A stretch of DNA of 64,000 bases from Bog-950 sp044228435 (GCA_044228435.1 JBGAUW010000004.1:243606-307605), one strand, 5' to 3'. Counted from the stretch's first letter, positions 45,435 through 54,877 are shown. Made by a program: numbers and translations. Notes: generated by a model not told the origin, from the sequence alone.

Positions 45435-46544
45435 TTACTCGCTAAACAACTCGGCATTTTCAAACCATTGGTTACCTAACAGGTTGCCATTAGTATCGAT
45501 AAAGCCCCAGTTTTTTTCGCTTTTAATGCGGGCAAGGCCGTTAATAAAACCTTTCTCTTCTTTTTTACCGGTTAAAAAACCAAAAGCTACCGAGATGTCG
45601 TATTTGGCAGGAATAACCAAGGCCCCCTTGGTATCAATAAAACCCCAATCGGTTTCTTTAACCGGTGCCAGTCCATCGGCACTAAAAATTTCGGCATCGT
45701 TATATTTGGGCTCTACTACTACGGTACCGGCTGTATTTATATAACCCCACTTTTCGCCCACCTGCACCGGTGCTAATCCTTTTACAAAAGCCCTCGCTTT
45801 GTCGTATTGTGGCTCAATTACCCAACGCCCGGAGGCATCGATAAAGCCAATTTTTTTGCCTTTGCGCGCATAGGCATAGCCTTCGCTGTAATCCCAAATT
45901 TTATCTACACCATCAAGCACTATAAACTTACCATTGGTTGTAATTCCAAATTGTTCACCTTTTTAAGCCCAGGTTACATTTTTATAATAATCGCCAATTT
46001 CATCATAAGCAAATTCAACTTTGGCAATTCCCTTGGTATCTATTATTCCCCATTTATCGCCCTTTTTTGCTTTAGCAAAGCCATTTTCAAAAGGTTTAAT
46101 AACCTGATAAATGGCCTGTATCACTATTTCGCCTTTTGTATTTATAACACCAGTGTTGTCGCCAACCTTATAAAATGCCAAGCCGTTTTCGAAATCGTAG
46201 CGCTTATCTGAAGCTGGTGCAGTTACTACAGCACCTTTAGCATCTATATAACTCCAATCTTTGCCCTTTAGTACTACACAAATGCCGCTGTTAAACAGCT
46301 TAGCATCGTCAAACGCTGGTTGTATTACTGTTTCGCCTTTAGCATTTATAAAGCCCCATTTGCCGTTATCATAAATACCAGCCAGCCCTTCCGAAAAACT
46401 TCTGGCTTTTGTATACTTAGGCTGTATAACAAAAGCTCCCGATTTGTTGATGTAACCATACTTGCCATCTTTTTTAACTAAGGCCAATTGCTGGCCCCAG
46501 GCAAAATGTGCAACAAAAAGCAATAGAATAAAACTTGATTTCAT
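45435..46544 (-). pseudogene. WG-repeat protein gene split by an in-frame stop codon
   Basis: From the ATG at 46544 the frame encodes a signal peptide (FAWGQ) and WG repeats of about 35 residues (for example KYGYINKSGAFVIQPKYTKA) and stops at TAA 45963-45965. The same frame continues after the stop with KGEQFGITTNGKFIV and then four or five more WG repeats to 45435, with no shift. The simplest reading is one roughly 370-aa protein broken by a single base change (for example AAA or CAA to TAA). A sequencing error or readthrough could look the same. A GTG at 45920 could restart the second half, but no signal peptide would be present. Divergent from the acyl-AMP ligase gene. Confidence 0.7.
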
Positions 46545-46767
46545 AATTATAAGATTGTGGTTTGGTGGTTGCAAGGTATAAAACCGAAAGAAAATCAGAA
46601 ACCCTATTTTACTGTGGTAACACAAAAAGATTGCTGATATTCTTTGTTTATAATTCTGCCAAAAATATAGGCGAGAATTAAAAAGGCGAAAGCCCGGCAA
46701 AGAACATTGCGCCAGTATTAAAAAGTATGGGATTTATGGCTAAGCAATGGTTGTGTTGGTGGGCAAA

Positions 46768-48279
46768 ATGCGTAAATTGCAATCGCATATGATGACTCTT
46801 GTTGACTTACCATTTTTAATAAGTGAAAAGCATGGTAAAGAACATATCGCCTTTAAGCAGAAATTCGGCAATACAATCAATAAAATCTCCATTAGCGAGT
46901 ATATTATCAAGAGCGAACAGGCCGGTGCGTTTTTATCCGGATACGGATTGCAGCCCAAAGAAAGAGTTCTAAGCATATTAATCAATTCGTTCGACTGGTT
47001 TTGTATTGAGCAGGGGGTTTTTTTATGTGATGCGATACATGTGCCGCTATCCATTATGACCAGCAGTAGCGAGCTGGAGTATATTATTTTAAATACTGAA
47101 CCCGCTCTTATTATTCTAAACTCGCAGGCTAAAAAAAAACAAGTAACGGAAATATTAAAGCGATTAAAACTTAGTATTACTGTTATTAACTTAAAAGAGC
47201 AAGATATATTTCAAACACCTCCGGATACCCTGCCCAAAGGCAGACCAACGGAGGAAAGTATTGCGGTTATACTTTATACATCCGGAAGTACCCGGCAACC
47301 CAAAGGCGTTGCCCTAACGCATAAAAATATTGTTACAGCAATAACGGAATTTTCTGCACTCGATATTTTTGATGATTGCAAAAATGCCCTTAGCCTTTTA
47401 CCTTTTAATTTTAGCGGCGAAAGAAAGTTGTGCTACTCTTATTTATTAAGGGGAATTTGTATCTGTGTTCCGGGCAAAGCTGACACTATACCTAAAAGTG
47501 TGCAGTTTTTTAATCCCGATATAATGGGGCTTGTGCCTTATTTAATGCAAAACCTTTTAGATGTAGCTGGCAACGGGGGAAGCAGTAATTTTAAAGGGTT
47601 AAGAATAATTTGTGGTGGTGCGCAGGTGAGTCAATATTTAATTTCGCGTTTTGAACAATTGGGCAGCAACGTTTTTGAAGTTTATGGATTAACAGAAACG
47701 GCCTCTTTGCTTTCGTATAATACTTTTAGCGCCAGGCGAACAGGAACTGCCGGAGTGCTTGCGAAAAGCGTAATGGTTAAACTCTCAGACCAAAGTGAAA
47801 TTTGGGTTAAAGGAGAAGTTTTAATGAAGGGATATTGGGTGAAAAACAATGTAGCAGAGAACGGCTTAAACCGGGAAGGATGGTTTGAAACCGGCGATAT
47901 TGGCCACCTGGATGAAAACGGTTTTTTACATATTACCGGAAGAATTGGTAACGTGTTTAAAAATACTAAAGGCGAATTTATTTATGCAGAACAGATAGAG
48001 AAACAATTGACAGAGTTGTTTGCAACACCATTTGTGATGGTTTTTGGCAACGATACAGGCTATTTAAGTGTTATAATTAAATCAGAAAACCAGTTTGCGC
48101 AAGAAGATATTGAACACAAATTAAACCTGTTTAATAGGCAAAAAGTGGAATCTTTTAAAATAAACCGTTATCTAGCAGTAGACCAATGGGACGAAAAATC
48201 TGTCTCTAACAATCTTAAGTACAGTAGAAATGGTCTATGGAAAAAATTTAAAAACGAACCTTTTCTTAATTTGTTTTGA
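46768..48279 (+). CDS. Acyl-AMP ligase/acyl-CoA synthetase (ANL superfamily)
   Basis: About 503 aa from the ATG at 46768; a GTG at 46747 would add seven residues. ANL motifs occur in order: phosphate loop VILYTSGSTRQPKGVALTH, aromatic motif VYGLTETASLLSYN, WFETGDIGHLDENGFLHITG and the hinge region GRIGNVFKNTKGEFI. The C-terminal end NNLKYSRNGLWKKF is less typical and may lack the usual catalytic Lys of thioester formation. It is followed three bases later by an acyl carrier protein gene, then KAS III. The likely role is activation of an acid and loading onto that carrier (inference). Starts a three-gene operon. Confidence 0.85.
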   Translation: MRKLQSHMMTLVDLPFLISEKHGKEHIAFKQKFGNTINKISISEYIIKSEQAGAFLSGYGLQPKERVLSILINSFDWFCIEQGVFLCDAIHVPLSIMTSSSELEYIILNTEPALIILNSQAKKKQVTEILKRLKLSITVINLKEQDIFQTPPDTLPKGRPTEESIAVILYTSGSTRQPKGVALTHKNIVTAITEFSALDIFDDCKNALSLLPFNFSGERKLCYSYLLRGICICVPGKADTIPKSVQFFNPDIMGLVPYLMQNLLDVAGNGGSSNFKGLRIICGGAQVSQYLISRFEQLGSNVFEVYGLTETASLLSYNTFSARRTGTAGVLAKSVMVKLSDQSEIWVKGEVLMKGYWVKNNVAENGLNREGWFETGDIGHLDENGFLHITGRIGNVFKNTKGEFIYAEQIEKQLTELFATPFVMVFGNDTGYLSVIIKSENQFAQEDIEHKLNLFNRQKVESFKINRYLAVDQWDEKSVSNNLKYSRNGLWKKFKNEPFLNLF

Positions 48280-48282
48280 TAT

Positions 48283-48516
48283 ATGGATGTTTATGAGTTT
48301 ATAAAGAAAATAGAGGCAGAATATGAAGACGTGCCGGTTGGTTTGCTTACACCCGCATCAAATTTTAAAGAGATAATTAATTGGAGTTCAATAAACGTAG
48401 TGGTATTTTCTACCCTAATTGAGTATGAGTATCATGTTCTGCTTAACCCGGATGATTTTAAAACTATAAACACCGTGAGTGAGCTTTTTGAATTAATTAG
48501 AAGCAAGCAGGGCTGA
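48283..48516 (+). CDS. Acyl carrier protein-like protein, atypical
   Basis: A 77-aa acidic helical protein sized and patterned as an acyl carrier protein. The phosphopantetheine-site motif, normally DSL, reads WSSIN, with Ser36 the likely attachment residue. The following helix (VVVFSTLIEYEYHVLLNPDD) and the final TVSELFELIRSK fit ACP helices II-III. The missing Asp before the Ser is unusual. It lies between the ligase (three-base gap) and the KAS III gene (start overlaps its stop by one base), which is the strongest support for the call. Confidence 0.72.
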   Translation: MDVYEFIKKIEAEYEDVPVGLLTPASNFKEIINWSSINVVVFSTLIEYEYHVLLNPDDFKTINTVSELFELIRSKQG

Positions 48517-49538
48517 TGTCAGTATACAACATAGCTAATGTTAATGTGGTTGGGGTTTCTGCCTGCGTTCCTAAGGAGAAATTTAGTATTGATGATTATG
48601 AGCATTTTACCCGCGAGGATGCGAGTGATTTTAAAAAGCGGGTAGGTATTAAAAGTAAGCGCTGTTCGCACGGCAAAACTACCGCGGCAGATTTGTGCTT
48701 TCATGCCGCCGAAAAACTAATCGATGATTTAGGTTGGGAGCGCAATAGTATAGGTATACTTGTGTTGGTTACACAAACACCCGATTATACAGTTCCAGCT
48801 TCGGCCATTATTTTACAAAACCGTTTAAACTTAAGCACCTCCACAATCGCCTTTGACATTAACCTGGGTTGTTCGGGATGGGTGTATGGCTTGTCTGTTG
48901 TAAGTAGTTTGATGAATACCATGAAAATAGGCAGGGCCTTATTGCTTGCTGGCGAAACAAGTATAATAGCAGAATATACCGACAAAAAGTCATTTCCTTT
49001 GATGGGCGATGCAGGCACCGCAACTGCGTTAGAGAATGTTGCAAATGCCAATATGATATTTGATTTAAACTCGGATGGTAGGGGGTATGATGCCATTATT
49101 GCACCTAATAGTGGGGCAAGATTTATCTCTGATACAGACGCCAAAGAGAGATTAAATTATAAAGTGAGTTTAGATAGCCAGAAGATATTAGCATTTTGCC
49201 TGCACCATGTATTACCCTCAGTTGCGCGGGTAATTGAAAGGGCGGAAACCACCGCTATGGATATTGATTATTTTGTACTGCATCAGGCAAACAAAATTAT
49301 TAACGAAAACCTGCGAAAGAAATTAAATATACCGGAAGAAAAACTACCATACTCTTTGCCGGAATTTGGCAATACCAGTTCGGCTTCAATTCCACTAACT
49401 ATAGCCACGCAGCTTGCTACCCCTCTAAAGCGGAATACTCTTTCAATTCTTTGTTCGGGTTTTGGTGTGGGCTTATCATGGGGTTCGGTTCTTCTTAAAA
49501 CAAACAACTTAGTATGTTCTGAATTAATTGAAGTTTAA
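48516..49538 (+). CDS. 3-oxoacyl-ACP synthase III-like enzyme (KAS III/FabH superfamily)
   Basis: 340 aa with a complete triad: Cys119 in DINLGCSGWVYGL, His256 in YFVLHQANK and Asn286 in EFGNTSSASIP. Also present are the oxyanion/dimer features ALLLAGETSI and the C-terminal GFGVGLSWGSVLL. Housekeeping FabH condenses acetyl-CoA with malonyl-ACP; relatives in specialised pathways form C-C, C-O or C-N bonds. Overlap with the ACP gene by one base and proximity to an acyl-AMP ligase argue for a dedicated pathway. Ends the three-gene operon; the glycosyltransferase has its own promoter. Confidence 0.93.
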   Translation: MSVYNIANVNVVGVSACVPKEKFSIDDYEHFTREDASDFKKRVGIKSKRCSHGKTTAADLCFHAAEKLIDDLGWERNSIGILVLVTQTPDYTVPASAIILQNRLNLSTSTIAFDINLGCSGWVYGLSVVSSLMNTMKIGRALLLAGETSIIAEYTDKKSFPLMGDAGTATALENVANANMIFDLNSDGRGYDAIIAPNSGARFISDTDAKERLNYKVSLDSQKILAFCLHHVLPSVARVIERAETTAMDIDYFVLHQANKIINENLRKKLNIPEEKLPYSLPEFGNTSSASIPLTIATQLATPLKRNTLSILCSGFGVGLSWGSVLLKTNNLVCSELIEV

Positions 49539-49565
49539 CAAGCTGCTTAGGTTTATACTATAAGT

Positions 49566-49573
49566 TAATTTTG
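49566..49573 (+). promoter_or_regulatory. Putative -7 element (TAATTTTG)
   Basis: TAATTTTG matches TAnnTTTG fully and ends eight bases before the glycosyltransferase ATG. No clear TTG lies at the -33 spacing. It would separate the ligase-ACP-KAS III unit from the glycosyltransferase onward. Confidence 0.45.
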
Positions 49574-49581
49574 TTTTCAGC

Positions 49582-50346
49582 ATGAATACCCTAATCACTC
49601 CTGATGTTTCTCTGGTTATACCTGTATTTAATTCGCAGGAAGTGATTATGCCATTTTACCAGAGACTGAGTAATGCTATAAGTAAAAGCGCCGGACGTTC
49701 TTTTGAAATTATTTTTGTAGACGATTTTTCGTCTGACGGATCAGTTGAAAAGATTTTGGAAATTCGAAAAACCTCAACCTATAACATTAGTTTAATTCGG
49801 TTGAATAAAAACTACGGTCAATATCTGGCAACTATTTGCGGAATTTACCTGGCCAAAGGTGCACATGTAATTACCTTAGATATAGACCCATCTCTGCCAG
49901 CCTTAATTAATGAGTTACTTAATGCCTCAAACCCCGAAAATGATTTAATATATGCCGAATTAACCAATGACGCCAAAAGCCTGCCACGAACTATTGGAAG
50001 TAGATTGTTTAATACTTTGGTTAAAGCGTTTGTAAGTAAAACAGTTAAACCGCAGCTGCATGGCCGTTCGGGGTCTTCCTTCAGGTTAATAAAACAAAAG
50101 CTTGTTCAAAAAAGCCTTGCAAAACTTTCGCGCTCTTCCTTACTTGATGTTTGCCTTATGAACGCTGCAGAACATAGTATAACATTTATACCCTTAAAAC
50201 CTGCTGCTCAAAATAGTAAATCGAATTACTCAGCGCCCAAGTTAATAGGTTTAGGTGTTTCTCTTATTTTTGCTCAAATAGGAGGGCTTGCAGGAATGAG
50301 TAAGCCAATTAATCCGCGCGAGTTTATAGATGAAGTTTATAATTAA
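49582..50346 (+). CDS. Family 2 glycosyltransferase
   Basis: 254 aa with GT-A features: VSLVIPVFNSQEVIMPFYQR at residues 9-28, FEIIFVDDFSSDGS, LIRLNKNYGQYLATICGIYL and the acidic metal motif LDIDPSLP (DxD). It resembles polyprenyl-phosphate glycosyltransferases of the DPM1/GtrB/ArnC group. The two C-terminal membrane helices of GtrB/ArnC are missing, leaving one weakly hydrophobic stretch (GLGVSLIFAQIGGLAG). It may transfer a sugar to an undecaprenyl carrier or to a pathway product. Own promoter element, 12 bp ahead of the peroxidase gene. Confidence 0.85.
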   Translation: MNTLITPDVSLVIPVFNSQEVIMPFYQRLSNAISKSAGRSFEIIFVDDFSSDGSVEKILEIRKTSTYNISLIRLNKNYGQYLATICGIYLAKGAHVITLDIDPSLPALINELLNASNPENDLIYAELTNDAKSLPRTIGSRLFNTLVKAFVSKTVKPQLHGRSGSSFRLIKQKLVQKSLAKLSRSSLLDVCLMNAAEHSITFIPLKPAAQNSKSNYSAPKLIGLGVSLIFAQIGGLAGMSKPINPREFIDEVYN

Positions 50347-50358
50347 AACTATTTCGCT

Positions 50359-50877
50359 ATGCCAATAATTCAGACAATAAAAAATTTGTTCGCAGCGCCG
50401 CTAAAACATTCCGTTCACAACATAAGTATGAAAACGCTTGAAGGAAAACCTTTCTCTTTTAGGCAATTTGCGGGAAAGAAACTGCTGATTGTAAATGTAG
50501 CCTCGGCCTGTGGCCTTACGCCCCAGTATGAAAAGCTACAAAAGCTTTATGAAACTTCAAAAAATAAATTGGTTATAGTAGGTGTGCCCTGCAACGATTT
50601 TGCCGCGCAGGAATCAGGAAGCCCGGCTGAAATCCGCAATTTTTGTACGGTAAATTACGGAGTAACTTTTCCAATAACCGAAAAGGTAAACATTAAAACA
50701 GAGCCGATGCATCCGTTATACCAACTGCTCACAATGAAGGAAAAGAACCATCTTGTAGATAGCGAGGTAGAGTGGAATTTTCAAAAGTATTTGCTTAATG
50801 AACAGGGCATTCTAACCAATGTGTTTAAGCCCAATGTGCAACCGGACGATGAAGCCATAACCCAGGCTTTACTTTAA
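50359..50877 (+). CDS. Glutathione peroxidase family thiol peroxidase
   Basis: 172 aa with the GPx tetrad: Cys in VNVASACGLTPQYEKL (Cys in place of selenocysteine), Gln in NDFAAQESGSPAEI, and Trp-Asn in EVEWNFQKYL. A further Cys in FGxxx-type NFCTVNYGVTF may act as the resolving residue. Such bacterial enzymes usually use thioredoxin and reduce lipid or organic hydroperoxides. It lies 12 bp after the glycosyltransferase and is co-directional with the biosynthetic genes. Confidence 0.92.
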   Translation: MPIIQTIKNLFAAPLKHSVHNISMKTLEGKPFSFRQFAGKKLLIVNVASACGLTPQYEKLQKLYETSKNKLVIVGVPCNDFAAQESGSPAEIRNFCTVNYGVTFPITEKVNIKTEPMHPLYQLLTMKEKNHLVDSEVEWNFQKYLLNEQGILTNVFKPNVQPDDEAITQALL

Positions 50878-51054
50878 TAGAAACGAGAAGGGCATTGTTA
50901 AAGCATATGAAATTGAAAAGCTAAGTTTTGGCTTTTGTTCCATTTCCACTTTCGCCATTTATTAGAATAATTACTATCGCCGTTAAGCTTTTTAAAACTT
51001 CCTTTTTGCTTTAATTACCTGCAAAAAAACGTATCTTAGTTCAAAATCTATATT

Positions 51055-51600
51055 ATGGCACACATTACACTTCAAAATGAGTTTCCTGGAATTGTAGGTT
51101 TAATGAACCAATATCCACAGACGGCCGAGCCACTAAATTTTTTGGCCGAAACACTATTACGCGGACCATCTACCTTGTCTTCAACAGACCGCGAGTTAAT
51201 TGCCGCATATACCTCGCATTTAAACGAATGCAATTTTTGCCATTCTTCGCATGCAGCCGCTTCCGCTGCATATATAAACAATGATTATGCGGTTATTGAT
51301 GCGGTAAAGCAAAACATAGATACTGCACCCATCAGCGAAAAAATGAAGGCGTTATTGAAAATTGCGGCTAAGGTTCAGAAGGGCGGCCTTTATGTTAAGG
51401 AAGACGATGTTAAACTGGCAAAGGACAATAATGCTTCAGACGATGAAATACATATAACTGTTCTTATTGCGGCGGCCTTTTGTATGTTTAACCGATACGT
51501 AGATGGATTAGGAACATGGTCGCCTGTTGGAAGAGAACATTATTTGCAAACCGGAAAAATGCTGGCAGAAGCTGGTTACGTAAATTCTATTCCGAAGTAG
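51055..51600 (+). CDS. AhpD-like/carboxymuconolactone decarboxylase family peroxidase
   Basis: 181 aa, helical. The CxxC motif lies in HLNECNFCHSSHAAAS, with the downstream His of the AhpD proton-relay pattern. ELIAAYTSHLNEC and the C-terminal NRYVDGLGTW fit the peroxidase-related subgroup of the CMD family. It probably reduces hydroperoxides with its thiol pair; the reductant is unknown. A TATCTTAG element at 51032-51039 may be its promoter. It follows the GPx-like gene after 177 bp with no gene in between. Confidence 0.88.
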   Translation: MAHITLQNEFPGIVGLMNQYPQTAEPLNFLAETLLRGPSTLSSTDRELIAAYTSHLNECNFCHSSHAAASAAYINNDYAVIDAVKQNIDTAPISEKMKALLKIAAKVQKGGLYVKEDDVKLAKDNNASDDEIHITVLIAAAFCMFNRYVDGLGTWSPVGREHYLQTGKMLAEAGYVNSIPK

Positions 51601-51696
51601 AGACGATGGTTGCGGCAGTGTATGTACGAACTCCGGTTTTAAACAAAAGCGGCCAATTAGAATTATGATTTTACAGTTACCAGGTTTTTGGGCTTC

Positions 51697-52299
51697 ATGA
51701 TTATTACCTGTCAAAATATCCGGTTAAAAACCGTAACGTTAGAGGATATTGAGTTAATCCGTTTATGGCGTAATTCGGAAAATGTAAACCGTTTCCTGGT
51801 TTCCCGCGATGCCATTTCGCCTGCAGCGCAATTAGATTGGTTCGGTTCGCTTAATCCGGCTACCTCTATATATTTTATAATCTCGGCAGGCGATTTAAAA
51901 ATTGGGCTCATTTACGCGAGCAATATTAATTCAAGCGAAAAAAGTTTTGAAGGGAATATTTTTATCGGGGATCCCTCTTTTGCCGATTCTTTCTTGCCGG
52001 TGCAGGCCTCGTTGTTGGTAACACTTCTTTTTTTTGAGCACTTTGGATTTGCTATGTCCTACTCAAAGGTGCACGAATCCAATACCCGGGCTATTGAGTT
52101 TGATCGCAAATTAGGTTTTCGGGAAACAGAAAAACACAATGGCTTTATCCTATCGCGATGCGTTAAAGAAGATTTTTTTATTGCTTGCAGCAAGATGCTC
52201 AAATTGTTATTAAGCGGAGATGCTGGCATGAAATTGGTTTACGAACCTGGTGATGAAAAGTATCCTTTTATAAAGATTAATACCTTTGATAAGGTGTAA
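51697..52299 (+). CDS. GNAT-family acetyltransferase (PseH-like)
   Basis: About 200 aa. Opening NIRLKTVTLEDIELIRLWRN followed by SENVNRFLVSRDAIS is typical of the RimJ/PseH-type GNATs. The acetyl-CoA region is degenerate but the KVHESNTRAIEFDRKLGF end is clear. PseH acetylates a 4-amino sugar nucleotide in pseudaminic acid synthesis, so an amino-sugar or amine substrate is a fair guess. I use the ATG at 51697 and not the TTG three codons upstream. Confidence 0.83.
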   Translation: MIITCQNIRLKTVTLEDIELIRLWRNSENVNRFLVSRDAISPAAQLDWFGSLNPATSIYFIISAGDLKIGLIYASNINSSEKSFEGNIFIGDPSFADSFLPVQASLLVTLLFFEHFGFAMSYSKVHESNTRAIEFDRKLGFRETEKHNGFILSRCVKEDFFIACSKMLKLLLSGDAGMKLVYEPGDEKYPFIKINTFDKV

Positions 52300-52348
52300 A
52301 GATTAATGATCCGATTTCCTAACGGGCCATATATGTAAAAACAAACCG

Positions 52349-53848
52349 ATGGCAAGAGTCTTATTCGTTCAGGATATAGTTTATGAATACTTCGGTGTTA
52401 TGTATATGAGTGCTTTACTTAAGCAACATGGGCACGCTTGTGATGTTGTAATTGAGCATGCCGATAAAAATTGGTTGGATAAAGTCCAGGTTTTTCAGCC
52501 GGATATTATTGCGTTTTCGGTTTTAACTGGTAGCTACCGTTGGGCGCTGGATAAGGCAGCTTTGCTCAAAGCAAAATTTAATAAGCCCATTATTTTTGGC
52601 GGGGTCCACGTTTTTTTAAATCCGGAAAGCACCATAGCCAATCTTGCAATTGACGCCGTATGCACCGGCGAAGGAGAAAATGCTATTTTAAATCTGTGCA
52701 ATTCATTCGATAAGGGCGGAATAGATTATAACACAGAAGGTTTCTGGTTTCGGGCAACAGATGGAACAATAAAAAAAAATGCACCGGCAAAGCTGATTGA
52801 TGATTTGGATAGTCTGCCATTTGCCGACCGTAGTATATATTATAAGTATCCTGCTATTGCCAAGCGTAACATCCTTCCTGTATTAGGCAGCCGCGGGTGC
52901 CCATATACCTGCACCTATTGTTTCATTCCATCTGCCAAAAAACTTTTTAGCGGATTGGGCAAATTTATAAGGGAGCGTAGCGCAGAAAATATTTTACTGG
53001 AGGTAAAACAGTGTATTGAACAATCACCTTCAAAGGAGTTCGTTCACTTTGTAGAAGATCATTTTGGAAACAATAGAGAAGTGGCGCTGGAGGTACTACA
53101 GGGAGTTTCGAAATTTAAAAACGGAAAGCTTGGCTGGGGCGGAGCAATAAGGGTGGAAAGATTTAATAAGGAAGATTATGTAGCAGCCCTGAGTAAAACC
53201 AACCACGGACTGTTAGGCATAGCAGTGGAGTGCGGTGACGAAAAATACCGTAAAGAGGTATTAAAACGCGATGTAAAAAACCAGGAAATAATAGACAGTG
53301 CTAACCTGGCGCACAAATACGGAATCAAGTTTGATACGTTGAACATGGTAGGCTTGCCCGGCGAAACTTTTGAGCAAGCCCTGATGACTTTAGACTTAAA
53401 CATTAAGATAAGACCGGAGTTTGCTAATTGTTATGTATATCAACCTTTTCCGGGAACAGAGTTGCAGCAATACTCCGTTGAGCATCGCTTAATTGATCAA
53501 TCTGTAATCAGCAACTTAGGTTTATCGTTTTATGATCGGTATTGGCAAAGCAATAAAGAGTTGAACCGAATAATAAATGTGCAGCGAATATTAGGCCTTG
53601 CAGTTAAATTTCCTGTATTGAAAAAGCCGCTTGTGTACCTGGCAAGAGAGAATTGGCGAATTACGGTAGATCTGATTTTTGGCATGTATTATCTTTGGTG
53701 GTTGGCGTATTATTATCGCCTTACCCCGGCGCAGATATTTGATTTGGTAGCGGTTTGGCTAAAATCGAAACTTCGCAATGCCGATCCGGCTTCTGAAAGT
53801 ATAAAACAAGGAGAAGGGCAGCTTTATCCTCAAATGAATAAGATTTAA
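52349..53848 (+). CDS. B12-binding-type radical SAM protein, first copy
   Basis: 499 aa. The N-terminal Rossmann-like B12-binding-type domain (residues 1-130) has no DxHxxG, so base-off/His-on cobalamin is unlikely. The radical SAM core begins at SRGCPYTCTYCFIPSAK, with cluster Cys184, 188 and 191, followed by GIAVECGDEKYRKEVLKRDV and MVGLPGETFEQALMTLD. A C-terminal helical domain of about 120 residues has a hydrophobic segment (FGMYYLWWLAYYYRLTPAQ). This architecture includes methylases, cyclases and C-C bond enzymes acting on unactivated carbons. Product unknown. Confidence 0.88.
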   Translation: MARVLFVQDIVYEYFGVMYMSALLKQHGHACDVVIEHADKNWLDKVQVFQPDIIAFSVLTGSYRWALDKAALLKAKFNKPIIFGGVHVFLNPESTIANLAIDAVCTGEGENAILNLCNSFDKGGIDYNTEGFWFRATDGTIKKNAPAKLIDDLDSLPFADRSIYYKYPAIAKRNILPVLGSRGCPYTCTYCFIPSAKKLFSGLGKFIRERSAENILLEVKQCIEQSPSKEFVHFVEDHFGNNREVALEVLQGVSKFKNGKLGWGGAIRVERFNKEDYVAALSKTNHGLLGIAVECGDEKYRKEVLKRDVKNQEIIDSANLAHKYGIKFDTLNMVGLPGETFEQALMTLDLNIKIRPEFANCYVYQPFPGTELQQYSVEHRLIDQSVISNLGLSFYDRYWQSNKELNRIINVQRILGLAVKFPVLKKPLVYLARENWRITVDLIFGMYYLWWLAYYYRLTPAQIFDLVAVWLKSKLRNADPASESIKQGEGQLYPQMNKI

Positions 53849-53891
53849 GACACTCTAACCACCAATAAAAAGTGCCGGAACAATATTTCGG

Positions 53892-54739
53892 TTAATCTAA
53901 TTTGAGTGCAAACAGGGTTGAGGTGAAGATACCTATGCCGGGAATTGAACCACCCGTATAATTCTGCCAAACGGCTATGCTGTAGTTGGTGTTATTGCTT
54001 ACCGGAATAATAGTAGTAAGTGTCTGAATTTCTCCCGAACCGCCGCCGATGTTATCAGTGGTAAGCACCATAAGGCCATTGCTCACATTCCTAACGCCCC
54101 ATTTAACACTGCCCAGGTACCAGGACTTAAAGACACATAGAAATTGCCGGTATCTGGTATAGCCCAACTGGTGTCTGGGGTAAAATATTCCGAGCAACTC
54201 TGGACTTCGCAATCAGCAATAAACCCTGCGGCGTCGTATCGCTTATGCACCTGCTGCCCCGCTATACTGGTGGCTCCGGTAGCTCCTGTTGGGCCTGCAA
54301 TCCCGGTGGCTCCGGTGGGGCCGGTAGCCCCTGGTGGGCCGTTTGCACTATTTGCTGCAAACAAAGCATAAGGCACGCTCATTAATTGCGTAGTTCCCAT
54401 ATCAGTATAAAAACCGGCATTGTTTACATTGGCTTCCACCTGCAAATATTTAGCACCACTTGCCCAGTTTATGGTTGCCAGCGATACATTAGTTCCTATC
54501 ATAAGGTTTACCAACCCAAACGCATTGGCTAAAGTTGACTGTATTTCGGTATAAACAATAGTGCCACCGGGCAAACTATCGTGTATGGTAAAACGAACCA
54601 AAACCGGGGTGTTACTTGCTACAGGTTGCCCTGCGGCATTGCGCACAATAGCCTGATAACTTAATTTTTGCGGTGCTTGCGATACCACAGCAGAGGATAA
54701 ACCGAGCATGCAGATAATAAGGGTTAAATAATTTTTCAT
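53892..54739 (-). pseudogene. Collagen-like secreted protein gene with a one-base frameshift
   Basis: The frame from the ATG at 54739 encodes a signal peptide (LSSAVVSQA), a domain common before collagen-like tails in Bacteroidota (KLSYQAIVRNAAGQPV and LMIGTN), and a short Gly-x-y stretch (GPPGATGPTGATGIAGPTGA), then breaks off soon after SPGTWAVLNG. The homologous continuation (VRNVSNGLMVLTTDN, ending LFALKLD) is in the next frame from about 54095 to 53892. Adding one base at the CCCC run 54097-54100 joins the halves. Either a real indel mutation or a homopolymer sequencing error. The gene lies on the opposite strand between the two radical SAM genes. Confidence 0.7.
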
Positions 54740-54869
54740 GCAGGGGGATTAGGTATTCTAAAAGTAAAATAATTTTCACGGCTGAAAACTGGTTTATTAC
54801 AAAACCTTTTGAGCTTCCACACTATGGGCCGTTAACTCCCATAGATTACCTCTTTCTACCTATAAATAA

Positions 54870-54877
54870 TACCTTTG
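54870..54877 (+). promoter_or_regulatory. Putative -7 element (TACCTTTG) of the second radical SAM gene
   Basis: TACCTTTG is a full match to TAnnTTTG, 20 bp before the ATG at 54898. Its last base is the first base of the GGTTAAC operator-like repeat. Confidence 0.5.

Noticed and set aside
50359..50877. Selenocysteine-containing glutathione peroxidase
   Set aside because: The active-site codon is a normal Cys codon in VNVASACGLT, with no in-frame TGA.
53892..54739. Programmed ribosomal frameshift in the collagen-like gene
   Set aside because: No slippery heptamer with a downstream structure is evident, and the Gly-x-y protein is not a known frameshifted class. An indel is simpler.
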